Positions 1 through 10,495 of a stretch of DNA of 64,000 bases are shown piece after piece (the first letter of the stretch is position 1; each line of letters begins with the position of its first letter). The position numbers and the translations under genes are program-made. This DNA comes from Agapanthus africanus (Eukaryota > Streptophyta > Magnoliopsida > Asparagales > Amaryllidaceae). The DNA is taken from the NCBI GenBank assembly GCA_030015575.1, contig JASDDO010000026.1, positions 189,621,739-189,685,738 of the forward strand. The letters are read 5' to 3'. The notes beneath the pieces are model-generated. The model was given only the letters and a program-made list of their open reading frames with translations. It made no database searches and had not been told where the DNA came from.

Positions 1-951
1 GGCCTGGGTAGTCAATGAGTATATCCTTCATAGTTCCTAGTCGAGGGAATATCGAGACGGGGCATCGATATTCCAGAGTAGACTAGCGTATATCTTCTCG
101 ACCCATGTGATGGGCAATGGATGATCCCATATCCATTGGTGTTTGACATCAGAGATGGTATACGGGTGCTCAGTGGAGACTGGGTACACTGAACGGACTC
201 GCCGAGAACTCCCAGATGGTATTATACCTCACGTCAGATGGCAGTTCTCTGGTGACACTGGTACAGCTTAGTCTGTTGACCCGAGATCGTCATAGAGTCT
301 TGTGTATCTCCCACTGTGCTTTGATTTCCACCCTACCACGGCTCTACTGAGTCGTGCAAACAGGTGGTTTTTGGGTACAGTCCCGATTCACATAGAGGCA
401 ATAAGCGATAGGAGGGGATTCGTCTCTCCCGGTATTGGGGGTTGATGTTGCTCTATGCTCGACTGGCCATAACAGGAAATCCCTGGCCAGGGTTGCAGTG
501 ATATACTGGTAAGAGTTATCAGTAGTTTCACGAATGTTATGGACCTCAAGTCGGCATGACTTATCGAGCTGCTGGGGTCTGACGTTTACCACCCCTAGGC
601 GAGATATGCGACATATCAGACGAACAGACCGGACTGTACGGTAAGTGTTACTGGTTGGATTCACAGGAGTGTGAGCGGGCTTGCTCGTCGATCTTCTGAT
701 CGCTCAATACCCGGGTGGCCTTTACTTTTAGCAGACCGCTTGCGGCTTGTGGGTGTTTGATATGATCATCATCTGCTGCCGGCGTATTGACGAGTCTTTA
801 GAGTCCTACACAGAGGTTTCCTGGCTCAAGCGAAACGAAATAGGAGCGCATATGAGATATGTGCGGGACCGAGAATAATACGTGTATGTGATACCGTATT
901 CTATTCTTACGATGAATGTGTCGAATGGTTGTATGCGATATAACCTAGTTA

Positions 952-1070
952 TCGAATCAAGGATTGATTCGATAAATCGATACATTGCATATTAGTCGGT
1001 TATATGCGATATGACCGGATCGTTAAATCAAGTGTTGATTTAATGATTTAATGTATAATTATATATATGA
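952..1070 (+). promoter_or_regulatory. Candidate A-family LTR promoter: two dyads plus TATA-like stretch
   Basis: Two perfect inverted repeats, TCGAATCAA-GGA-TTGATTCGA (952-972) and TTAAATCAA-GTG-TTGATTTAA (1023-1043), stand 71 bp apart. A TATAATTATATATATGA stretch follows at 1054. The same arrangement occurs in the 3' LTR (about 9244-9362) and in both element E LTRs. Function as a promoter is inferred from position and composition only. Confidence 0.35.
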
Positions 1071-1360
1071 TATATTAATTTACATTAACTAGTATTGGTT
1101 CACTTTAAATGGATTTTCTCACTTGGATTGTGCACATTGTATATGTGATATACTTTTGTACACAAGTTTGAATCATGTTTGATGATACATGCTCACTATG
1201 GTTTGTGTAAAGATTAAACCATGGTTGTGTAATGGTTAGGGTTTTCATTTTCTTATTCATTTATTTATTTATTTCATTTATTTTATTTTGGAAAAGAAAA
1301 TGGGAAAGATGGTGGCTTTCTTTGTTTGTATTTGAAGCTTCATGAAGCTTTATGAAGCTT

Positions 1361-1600
1361 TGACTAAGTCACCATTTTGTCTCATGCTTAACCTTAACCA
1401 TTCCACTTAACCCTAGTCTATTCTCTACACTTGACCATGGTTACATTATGATAAGTATTCATTTTATTTCCTTTTTGAAATGACTAAGTCACCATTTTGT
1501 CTCATGCTTAACCTTAACCATTCCACTTAACCCTAGTCTATTCTCTACACTTGACCATGGTTACATTATGATAAGTATTCATTTTATTTCCTTTTTGAAA
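1361..1600 (+). repeat. Tandem duplication, 2 x 120 bp, inside element A 5' LTR
   Basis: Bases 1361-1480 and 1481-1600 look identical. The 3' LTR (about 9643-9762) and element E LTRs have one copy. The duplication therefore arose in this LTR after insertion. The preceding GAAGCTT motif is also expanded here (1334-1360). Confidence 0.95.
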
Positions 1601-2116
1601 AATATTCATCATAATATTCATCTTTTTCTTCTTCTTCACTTGAAGAAAGCTTGCTTTAACAATGGCAACTTGAGCAAATGAGTGAGAAATCCAATTCTAA
1701 AGTGAACCCACTTCCTATTTCTTCATCCTCTACCACTTACCAAGTAGTAGAGTGTGTTTCCTTCACAAGTTTTCATGGCTTGGTGAAGGTGGAGCTTGAT
1801 CTAGTGATGCCTCGACGTAGATCATCTTCGGCACGATGTCGACGACCTAGCCCGCCTTTTTCTCCGATGAAACCACCGTGAGAGTCATGGTTCGATTTGT
1901 ACAGCGGAGAGGACTTTATCACGGAGTCGTGGAGGTGGAGGACCGGATCTACAAAGGTTGTATTTCCGTTCTTTTAGTAAAGTAGTTTACTAGTTACTGT
2001 TTTCGCCTAAACTTCTAGCCAACGATCCGTATTAGGGTTTCTCGGCACCGTAATTTTTGAAATTAGCATGGTTGATGCCTTGTGAGACCTCTTGAGAGTG
2101 CCTAGGAACCCTACAG

Positions 2117-2128
2117 TGGTATCAGAGC
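2117..2128 (+). other. Element A primer-binding site
   Basis: TGGTATCAGAGC lies one base after the 5' LTR end. It is the usual plant copia site complementary to the 3' end of initiator tRNA-Met. Confidence 0.9.
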
Positions 2129-2313
2129 CTAGCTAGAGCCTTAGGCAATGCGTAGACGGAGTTAGAAGTCCGATCAACCCAAAACCCCGACTTTAAAATA
2201 CTCTCTGGACAATTCTGTAAAATGTGGATTTTTGTAGATTAAAAATATGCAGAAACCTCAGTGCAATATTCTAAGAATTACTGTTTAAAACGGGGGCTCT
2301 GAATCGTTCATAG

Positions 2314-2362
2314 TGCGGCGGAACCGCCGCATATGCATGCCTAATGCGGCGGTTCCGCGGCA
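2314..2362 (+). other. GC-rich leader hairpin, element A
   Basis: Two 19-nt arms (2314-2332 and 2344-2362) pair with a single mismatch around an 11-nt loop. Each arm holds a near-palindromic GCGGNNCCGC core, about 200 nt after the PBS in otherwise AT-rich DNA. Equivalent structures occur in B, C, D and E. Confidence 0.75.
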
Positions 2363-4040
2363 AGTTGGTCTCCTCTGGCACATTTTTCTGCACAGTAATT
2401 CTTATAGTTTATTGTTGGTGTTTCTGGGAATTTTTAATATTTTTTTCCAGAGTTTTATTTTCTGGGTTGTATTGGGAACTCGGTATATCGATCGGATTGT
2501 CTAAATTTTGTCTGTGTGTTCTTCCGGATAATTTTTAGAATATGTTAAAAAGTTCGACCGGATATAAATACCCACTTTTTCCCCTGCCGGGAAATTTCCA
2601 ATTGTTGGATTTTTCCGTGGTTTAACGACGTTCTAAGTAGTGCAATTAACGCGATGGTCCCTCTAGAAGACAACAAACCTGAACTCGATTATGTGACCGT
2701 CTTGAACTGCCCATTGAACCTTCGGGTTTGGGGCAGTACGGCGTGCCACATGTGAGGCGTTGGCTTGACCCTTCTACGGCTGGACCATTGGTACTGAGGC
2801 ACGAACTGAATGTTGTTAGACTTATTTCATGTGTTGAGTTGTTTCGGGAAAACTTGGGTGTTCGAATGTTCAATCGGAAAGTTTAACATTTTCTGTTTAT
2901 CCGGAATGTGATACAACAATTGGAATTCACAAAAGTTATGTGATAACTGAATGAATGTTATAAACATAGCACTTTAGTCTCACTTGATCGGTTGTCACGG
3001 AGTTTTGATGTGATCAAAAGTCCGTCGCAATCACGTAGCGTACGCGGATACTCGCCGGGTAAACTTAATAGACAGCTTCACCCCATAGCCCCGACCAAGT
3101 GACTGTAGGAGAACCCCGTCGCCGAAAGCATCCGTTCGGGTGCTCGCGGTAGCGGTGTTCCGCCTTGGTGCACTTCGTCGACGGCATCGGGGGTGCGGCC
3201 GCCTACTGAAGTTTGCGACGAGCATTCGATCAGAATGTCGGGAATCCTGTTGAATTGCCCGACTTGATATTGAAAAGTGTTTTCGATAATGAGACTAAAA
3301 TGCGGGGTTTATAATTGTTAGGCATGCGATGTCTAAAGAATTCATTTGGTTAGGCATGCGATGTCTGAGGTGGTTGCGGATTCCAACTGTTGTAGTTTTA
3401 CACTTTCTTTTCTATGACCGTAAGTGTAATATGTGATATCGCCGGTTTCGTTGCTATATGTCAACGACAATTGGGATGCGCACATTTGCTTACGTTGATG
3501 ACATGTGATGTTATGTGTTGCTGGATATGTTATATTGGATCGTCGTGTTTGAATAGCCGGGGTTTTTTTATGTGAGATGAGTGTTTTTCTTTTTCATTCA
3601 TGTAATATTCTTTTATTGGGGCACTTCCAGGTTGCGGAAGATGTCACCGTTGATGTATATTATTTACTTTTCTGCACTAGAATATACTCAAGGAGGGGAG
3701 CACAAGTAACCGGGTTCTAAGGTCCAGTGGGAGACCATCTCAAGGAGTCGAGTCTGGGTCTCCTAACCCTAGAATTGGTAGGGTTGCTTGCCGCTCTCGT
3801 AGGGGTCTAGGGGTGTGGGATAGGCTATTCATCACGACCGTGGAATCCGTGTTTTATACTGGCTCGTATTAAAAACACGGGCGTCCTAGTATATCCAATA
3901 TTTCATATATTTCTTCTGCTGTGATTTATCTGTGATGTGATCATGTGATGTTCTGTGACAGATATTATATATTGTATATATGATATATTATATAAACGTT
4001 GCTTATGTTTTACACCCGCGCTAGCCCTGCCCCACTCTGC

Positions 4041-4061
4041 CGTTAGTTACCTAACCTAACG
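4041..4061 (+). other. CGTTAG hairpin in conserved leader block, element A
   Basis: CGTTAG (4041-4046) pairs with CTAACG (4056-4061). The surrounding block, GCTTATGTTTTACA upstream and GGCATAAGCGTACGT downstream, is strongly conserved in the leaders of B, D and E and more weakly in C. Confidence 0.55.
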
Positions 4062-4270
4062 GTGCAGACGGGACATCGAGGCGAATGCGGATGGCATAAG
4101 CGTACGTTATATTTATCTGTGATGTTTAGGTGGACTTAAATGATGGGATATTCATTAATGAGATTAATGAAAGAAAATAAACCTAATTGATGTTGTGGAA
4201 TCGAATTTCAAAATAAAAACAGGTAGCTACAGTTCTTGCTTTGCATCGCGGTGTTCATTATAGAACATCC

Positions 4271-4481
4271 TGCACCTTATTCGATGAGGAAAGGACCGAG
4301 ATCCCTTCACCGGGAGTGACTCCTTTAGCAATAACTGGCAGATGCTACAACCCTCGGTTTGTCTTTGATCGCTTCTATAGTTTTCGCTTTGCACAGTGAT
4401 ATATATGATATATCCCGCACCTCATTCGACGAGGAAAGGGCCGACGATCCCTTCACCGGGAGTGACCCCTTTAGCAATACT
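4271..4481 (+). repeat. Duplicated leader module (about 65 bp x 2), element A
   Basis: Two copies (about 4271-4336 and 4415-4481) share GAGGAAAGG and ATCCCTTCACCGGGAGTGAC, offset about 145 bp. Paired copies of the same module occur in the leaders of C and E but I do not see it in B or D. Confidence 0.75.
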
Positions 4482-4625
4482 AGAAAAGCCTCGAAAACAT
4501 TCCATTTAAAAACCATTTGATTCCGCAACGAGATCAAGTTCAAAGCATTAAAGGTTTTCACAAAAACCATTCGCAACCCTCCGTCATTTTAGGAAGTAGA
4601 GTACTTAGTATTCGTGCTGTGTTTG

Positions 4626-4812
4626 TTGACCATAGTCAAGGCACAGTGTACGGTAGCTAAGTGATGTCTTCCTACACCGCATATGATGTGATTAGTTAGG
4701 ACAGTCGCGTGACTTTGTTGACCTTAGTTAAGGGTCATGTGGGTGGGTCTAATTAATCACGAAATGACGGGTAGAACTTGACTAGTACTTATGATTTGTT
4801 GACCATAGTTAA
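4626..4812 (+). repeat. Three TTGAC-NNNN-GT(C/T)AA hairpins, element A
   Basis: Hairpins at 4626-4639, 4718-4731 and 4799-4812 have loops CATA, CTTA and CATA and are followed by GG. Order and spacing (92 and 81 bp) match the triplets in B, C, D and E. Confidence 0.75.
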
Positions 4813-5036
4813 GGTCATAAGTGCTAGGGGTAAAAACCATTATCGGGAGTTTCAAGTGTTGAAACTTGCAATGAGATTGCATACCTTCTATATGATAGTT
4901 GGATCCCGATACCCACTGCGAGTAATTGTTACTCCTGGGAGAGTTTTGCACTTTACAATTAGCCGATCAAGTAGGTGTCTAGAAAGGTGTCAACGGGGTT
5001 ACGCCTCTGGGAAAACGAGGTTTACTGTAATTAGGT

Positions 5037-5052
5037 CCGTGCGAAAGCACGG
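5037..5052 (+). other. GNRA-tetraloop hairpin, element A leader
   Basis: CCGTGC-GAAA-GCACGG is a perfect 6-bp stem with a GAAA loop. It lies in a conserved segment (about 4970-5095) just upstream of gag that is also present in B, D and E. Confidence 0.65.
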
Positions 5053-5232
5053 GGAACCTCCCTCAAAGTACCGACACTGGCCTGGCTGAAAGATTGGCGA
5101 ACTTGTAGAGTGTAATTAATCCCGGCTAGTCTTTCCTTTTAAGGTTTGAAGGAAGATTTGATAAAAACAGTGGGAGCCATCCTGATTAGATAAAATATAT
5201 AACCAATCTAATCTTGACAGAGCGCACGCAGA

Positions 5233-5260
5233 GTGTTTTCTTCTCTCTCTTTCCTGGTAG
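5233..5260 (+). other. Candidate 3' splice acceptor before gag, element A
   Basis: A run rich in T and C ends in GGTAG at 5260, directly before CGACC, where Gag coding begins in this family. The same pyrimidine tract + AG + CGACC is found in B, D and E. Splicing is inferred. Confidence 0.4.
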
Positions 5261-5265
5261 CGACC

Positions 5266-8040
5266 ATATCACGCCTTAATCAAGATAATAATACGGATAT
5301 TGACCGAACCCGCTTTTTATACTGAGCTGGGGAACGTTGGTCCCGCTCCAACTTATAATTGTTATACGACAAAGCAGGAAATAGGGGAATACCAGAATTC
5401 CTATGCCGCCCAAACGAAGAAAGTGCATATGATGCATCTCCTTCGGGTGTGTTCATTATGCAGAACTGTTTCTCAGTATCCTCTGCATCCTGGGTATCTG
5501 ATACCGGATCAGGATCCCAGATATGTAATCTGTTACATAGGGCTACAAAAAGGTAGAAAAACTAAGAACGGGTGATAAGTTTCATGAGGCAGAAAACGGG
5601 GCAAGTGTTGCAGCCAAGTCTGTTTGTCACTGTCACCATGTATTACCAATACATTGATTCTGAACAAATGCTATTAGATACCGAACCTGATATACAAAAT
5701 CATATCAGTCTCTTTATTAGTAAAGAAATGATAAAATTTTGTATTGATGGATAATGTTTTGAACATTTCCTATATCAAAAGTTGATCGGTTCAGGCACGT
5801 TATCTAAAAGCATTGACGTTCTAAATCAAACTACAGTTCCTAGTATACAGAACACACACAAGAGGAAAAGTTCAGAAATGAACGAATCATTCTTGAGGCA
5901 TTGTAGACTAGGTCATATCAATGCGACCCGGCTGGTTGAAGTTACATTTTAGATGCATATTTAAATCAGTTTGAATTTACATCTTGTGAAACTTGCCAGT
6001 CATGTCACAAAGATAAGATGACCATAGCTCTGTTTATTGGAAACAGAGGAAGAGTTAGTAAACTCTTGGGACTGATGCATGCTGATGTATGTAAGGTCTC
6101 CTGTCTACACATGCCAGGACTGGTTCTTTATACTTCATTATATTCTCTGATAATCTCTCAAGATTCAGTCATATATTCCTGTTGAAATATAAGTCCGAAC
6201 CTTTTGAGGTATTCACAAAATATAAGTAGGAAGTAGAGAACCAACATACGGGTATAAGTATTATGTCTTATGATGAGATCAGGGAGGAGAATACTTGTAC
6301 ATGGAATCCTTGGACTATTCTAAAGGAAAATGAGATTCTCTCTCAGTATTACTCCTCTGAATACACCACAGCACAACGGTGTATCGGGGCGGAGCAATCA
6401 CACAATATTAGATATCGTGTGCTCTATGATGAGTATTACTGAGTTACCTATTTCCTTTTGGGAGTTATGCGCTTGAGAAGCTGCATACCTATTGAATTAG
6501 GTTCGAATCAAATCAGTGCCTACCACTCCATATAAGATATGGTGTGGGAAGATCCTATCTCTTAAGTAAGTTAAGATTTGGGATTGTCCGGCCTATGTCA
6601 AAAGCAAAATACGGACAAGATCGAGGCAAGGTCAGTTCTGTAGAACTGGAAAGGTTCCAGCTATTCGAAACTACAGCTGAAGATTTGACAGAACCAAAGG
6701 ATTCTATAGTCCCCGACGAACCTCAGCCTCTCCGCCGATCTGGTAGGGTTCCTCGCCTGCCTGAGAGATACCTCGGTTTCTCGATGACAGTGGGAGCGAG
6801 GATTGCATCATGAGATGATGACCCAACCAGTTTCGAGCAGGCCATCGAGAGTAGGGACTCTGTAAGAATGGCTGGATGCTTAGTGATCTGAGATGGAATC
6901 CTTATACACCAACAAAGTATGGACTTTGGTTGCTATATCTGAAGGGTTAAATCCCCATCAGGAGCAAGTATATCTTGAGAAGATTACTTGGTGTACATGG
7001 AAAAGTTGAGACTTTCAAAGCTAGACTTGTTAAAGTTTTTCGTCATCAACCAGGCACGGATAATGATGAAACTTTTTCCAGGGACTATGTTTAAGTCCAT
7101 CCAGATCCTACTTGCTACGGCTACATACCATGACTACGATATCTGGTGGTTGAGTGCCATGACTACTTTTCTAAATAATGATTTAGAAGAGAGCGTCTAT
7201 AAGTACACAGCCAGAGGGCCTCGTAGACAGTAGGAGCAGCGGAAACGTGTGCAAGATGCTTTATAGGATAAAGCAGGCATCGCGGAGTTGGAACATCTGT
7301 TTTGATGGATTAGTCAAATAAGTTGACATCATCAAAATGGTAGATGAACCTTGTATAAACAAAAAGGTAGTAGGGAGTATGGTGACGATCCTTGTAGAGT
7401 ACGTGGATGACATACTCTTGTTAGGGAAGGAGTTTCCTATGCTACGCTCGATCAATCTCCGCTTATCACAATGATTTTCCATATAGGATCAAAGTGATAC
7501 ATACTAAATCCTAAGCTTTGGATCTATGAGATAGATCTAATTAGATGTTAGGATACTCACTAGTTGTAGTGAGATGGTATCAATCGATCCTGGGGAGAAT
7601 CACTGGAAGGGTTCCAGACTGATAAAGACGACTGAATGTCAGTCACAGGCATTGTCTTTACCCTTAGTAAAGGGACGGTATGTTGGAAGATTTCCAAGCT
7701 AGATACCGTGGCAAACTAGACGATAAAGGCTGATAACATCGCTATTAATGATACTACCAAAGAGGCAGTTTGGGTGTATAATGGTTCATAAGATGAACTA
7801 GGTTCCTACCATTGTATGACAATGGAACTGTGGTTTTGGCCAAGAAACCCTGGTCCCATCAGTGACCCAGACATATTCTGAGGCAGCATCACCTGATCAT
7901 GGAGATAGTTGATATCCAGGGTGATCGAGGTTGGGCGAGTAGACTCAGAGGAAAACACGGCGGATCCACTCACGAAGGCCTTTTCCCAAAGAGAGACTTT
8001 TAGGGGATGGTTGAGTATGTGATACTGCAACCACTGCTAC
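5266..8040 (+). pseudogene. Element A gag-pol remnant (gag deleted, pol decayed)
   Basis: This is a degraded copia polyprotein. About 20 codons of gag remain (from ATA at 5266, an ATG in element E), after which the sequence jumps to the protease with DTGSG near 5500; compared with D and B most of Gag, including the zinc knuckle, is missing. Integrase zinc-finger residues HCRLGHIN appear near 5900. The integrase core and RT follow with many stops and frameshifts. RT keeps YVDD at 7400-7411, but the Asp of the WQMDVKTAF motif is Ser at 7153-7155. RNase H is recognisable only as fragments to about 8040. No protein product is expected. The A/E family cannot supply its own Gag or RT. Confidence 0.85.
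6988..7233 (+). pseudogene. Element A reverse transcriptase fragment
   Basis: This fragment is the longest readable RT piece in A. It aligns with the D element region around FHDYEIWQMDVKTAFLNG but reads YHDYDIWWLSAMTTFLNN. The first 40 or so residues are partly out of frame relative to pol, so the ATG is not a real start. The first catalytic Asp is lost, as in E, where it is Gly. Confidence 0.7.
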
Positions 8041-8050
8041 AGATGGCCCT

Positions 8051-8066
8051 AGTGCAAGTGGGAGAT
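8051..8066 (+). other. Element A polypurine tract
   Basis: A purine-rich AGTGCAAGTGGGAGAT lies immediately before the 3' LTR. The same sequence precedes the 3' LTRs of B, D and E. Confidence 0.85.
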
Positions 8067-10279
8067 TGTTAGTTGTATGTATGCCCTAGAGGCCATTACT
8101 GTACATTGGATGTATATTGTAGTGGATGCTGGGACATATATAGGTAGGACTTTCTTGCTCGACATGATAGTACGCTATCTGGTTGCTCTTTATCTTAACA
8201 TGTATACTTTCTGTCTCTTTGATTACATGTTGATAAAGCCCTTAGGATGTGTACTCGACTTCCAAGACTATGATGCAGATCATACTAGTGGGGCCTGGGT
8301 AGTCAATGAGTACATCCTTCATAGTTCCTAGTCGAGGGAATATCGAGACGGGGCATCGATATTCCAGAGTAGACTAGCGTATATCTTCTCGACCCATGCG
8401 ATGGGCAATGGATGATCCCATATCCATTGGTGTTTGACATCAGAGATGGTATACGGGTGCTCAGTGGAGACTGGGTACACTGAACGGACTCGCCGAGAAC
8501 TCCCAGATGGTATTATACCTCACATCAGATGGCAGTTCTCTGGTGACACTGGTACAGCTTAGTCTGTTGACCCGAGATCGTCATAGAGTCTTGTGTGTCT
8601 CCCACTGTGCTTTGATTTCCACCCAACCACGGCTCTACTGAGTCGTGCAAACAGGTGGTTTTTGGGTACAGTCCCGATTCACATGGAGGCAATGAGCGAT
8701 AGGAGGGGATTCGTCTCTCCCGGTATTGGGGTTTGATGTTGCACTATGCTCGACTGGCCATAACAGGAAATCCCTGGCCAGGGTTGCAGTGATATACTGG
8801 TAAGAGTTATCAGTAGTTTCACGAATGTTATGGACCTCAAGTCGGCATGACTTATCGAGCTGCTGGGGTCTGACGTTTACCACCCCTAGGCGAGATATGC
8901 GACATATCAGACGAACAGACCGGACTGTACGGTAAGTGTTACTGGTTGGATTCACAGGAGTGTGAGCGGGCTTGCTCGTCGATCTTCTGATCGCTCAATA
9001 CCCGGGTGGCCGTTACGTTTAGCAGACCGCTTGCGGCTTGTGGGTGTTTGATATGATCATCATCTGCTGCCGGCGTATTGACGAGTCTTTAGAGTCCTAC
9101 ACAGAGGTTTCCTGGCTCAAGCGAAACGAAATAGGAGCGCATATGAGATATGTGCGGGACCGAGAATAATACGTGTATGTGATACCGTATTCTATTCTCG
9201 CGATGAATGTGTTGAATGGTTGTATGCGATATAACCTAGTTATCGAATCAAGGATTGATTCGATAAATCGATACATTGCATATTAGTCGGTTATATGCGA
9301 TATGACCGGATCGTTAAATCAAGTGTTGATTTAATGATTTAATGTATAATTATATATATGATATATTAATTTACATTAACTAGTATTGGTTCACTTTAAA
9401 TGGATTTTCTCACTTGGATTGTGCACATTGTATATGTGATATACTTTTGTACACAAGTTTGTATCATGTTTGATGATACATGCTCACTATGGTTTGTGTA
9501 AAGATTAAACCATGGTTGTGTAATGGTTAGGGTTTTCATTTTCTTATTCATTTATTTATTTATTTCATTTATTTTATTTTGGAAAAGAAAATGGGAAAGA
9601 TGGTGGCTTTCTTTGTTTGTATTTGAAGCTTCATGAAGCTTTGACTAAGTCACCATTTTGTCTCATGCTTAACCTTAACCATTCCACTTAACCCTAGTCT
9701 ATTCTCTACACTTGACCATGGTTACATTATGATAAGTATTCATTTTATTTCCTTTTTGAAAAATACTCATCATAATATTCATCTTCTTCTTCTTGTTCTT
9801 CACTTGAAAAAAGCTTGCTTTAACAATGGCAACTTGAGCAAATGAGTGAGAAATCCAATTCTAAAGTGAACCCACTTCCTATTTCTTCATCCTCTACCTC
9901 TTTCCAAGTAGTAGAGTGTGTTTCCTTCACAAGTTTTCATGGCTTGGTGAAGGTGGAGCTTGATCTAGTGATGCCTCGACGTAGATCATCTTCGGCACGT
10001 TGTCGACGACCTAGCCCGCCTTTTTCTCCGATGAAACCACCGTGAGAGTCATGGTTCGATTTGTACAGCGGAGAGGACTTCATCACGGAGCCGTGGAGGT
10101 GGAGGACCGGATCTACAAAGGTTGTATTTCCGTTCTTTTAGTAAAGTAGTTTACTAGTTATTGTTTTCGCCTAAACTTCTAGCCAACGATCCGTATTAGA
10201 GTTTCTCGGCACCGTAATTTTTGAAATTGGCATGGTTGATGCCTTGTGAGACCTCTTGAGAGTGCCTAGGAACCCTACA
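8067..10279 (+). repeat. Element A, 3' LTR (2,213 bp)
   Basis: This is a complete LTR from TGTTAG to CTACA. It gives the family type: candidate promoter dyads near 9244-9362, a single copy of the 120-bp segment duplicated in the 5' LTR, and a U5-side segment with a 67-codon ORF that is not conserved in E. The right flank, CTAGA (10280-10284), is the expected TSD; its partner lies left of the window. The flank continues as reverse-oriented LTR of the same family, so A inserted into an older relative. Confidence 0.95.
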
Positions 10280-10495
10280 CTAGAAATAATGAAGAATGTA
10301 CTCATGGACTACCCAGGCCCCACTAGTATGATCTGCATCATAGTCCTGCAAGTCAAGTACACATCCTAAGGGCTTTATCAACATGTAACAGAGAGACATA
10401 AAGCATACATGTTAAGATAAAGAGCAACCACATAGCGTACTATCATGTCGAGAAAGAAAGTCCTAACTATATATGTCCCCGCATCCACTACAATA
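10280..10495 (-). repeat. S: old A-family LTR fragment, first part
   Basis: This is reverse-complement A-family LTR sequence, matching the complement of about 8090-8340. Element A lies at its left edge and element B interrupts it at 10496. The final CAATA (10491-10495) is B's TSD. Confidence 0.85.

Larger units (their letters stand above)
1..2115 (+). repeat. Element A, 5' LTR (copia, left end outside window)
   Basis: This is the 5' long terminal repeat of a + strand copia element. Base 1 matches base 8292 in the complete 3' LTR, so about 225 bp are missing on the left. The right end is CTACA, followed directly by G and the PBS. By eye it differs from the 3' LTR by about 25-30 substitutions (roughly 1-1.5%), plus a 120-bp tandem duplication and a few small indels. 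It contains hairpin-forming dyads, an AT-rich TATA-like stretch near 1054-1070 and poly-T/TTTA runs near 1250-1290. No protein-coding gene is supported in it. Confidence 0.93.
2129..5260 (+). other. Element A long untranslated leader (about 3.1 kb)
   Basis: No credible coding sequence occurs between the PBS and the gag remnant. The stretch carries conserved modules also found in elements B-E: GC-rich hairpin (2314-2362), CGTTAG hairpin block (about 4010-4110), two copies of a roughly 65-bp CACCGGGAGTGA module (about 4271-4336 and 4415-4481), three TTGAC hairpins (4626-4812), a GNRA hairpin (5037-5052) and a pyrimidine tract ending in AG at 5260. Part of 3640-3900 matches the leader of E. Small ORFs in it are not conserved. 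Confidence 0.75.

Noticed and set aside
1678-1881. 67-codon ORF in A LTRs (also 9842-10045), starting MSEKSN
   Set aside because: It is shared only because the LTRs are copies. The matching stretch in E LTRs has an in-frame stop and shifts, so there is no sign of protein selection.
4626-4812. Regularly spaced short repeats, considered as CRISPR-like
   Set aside because: Only three units, spacers are homologous between elements, and the setting is a plant retrotransposon leader.
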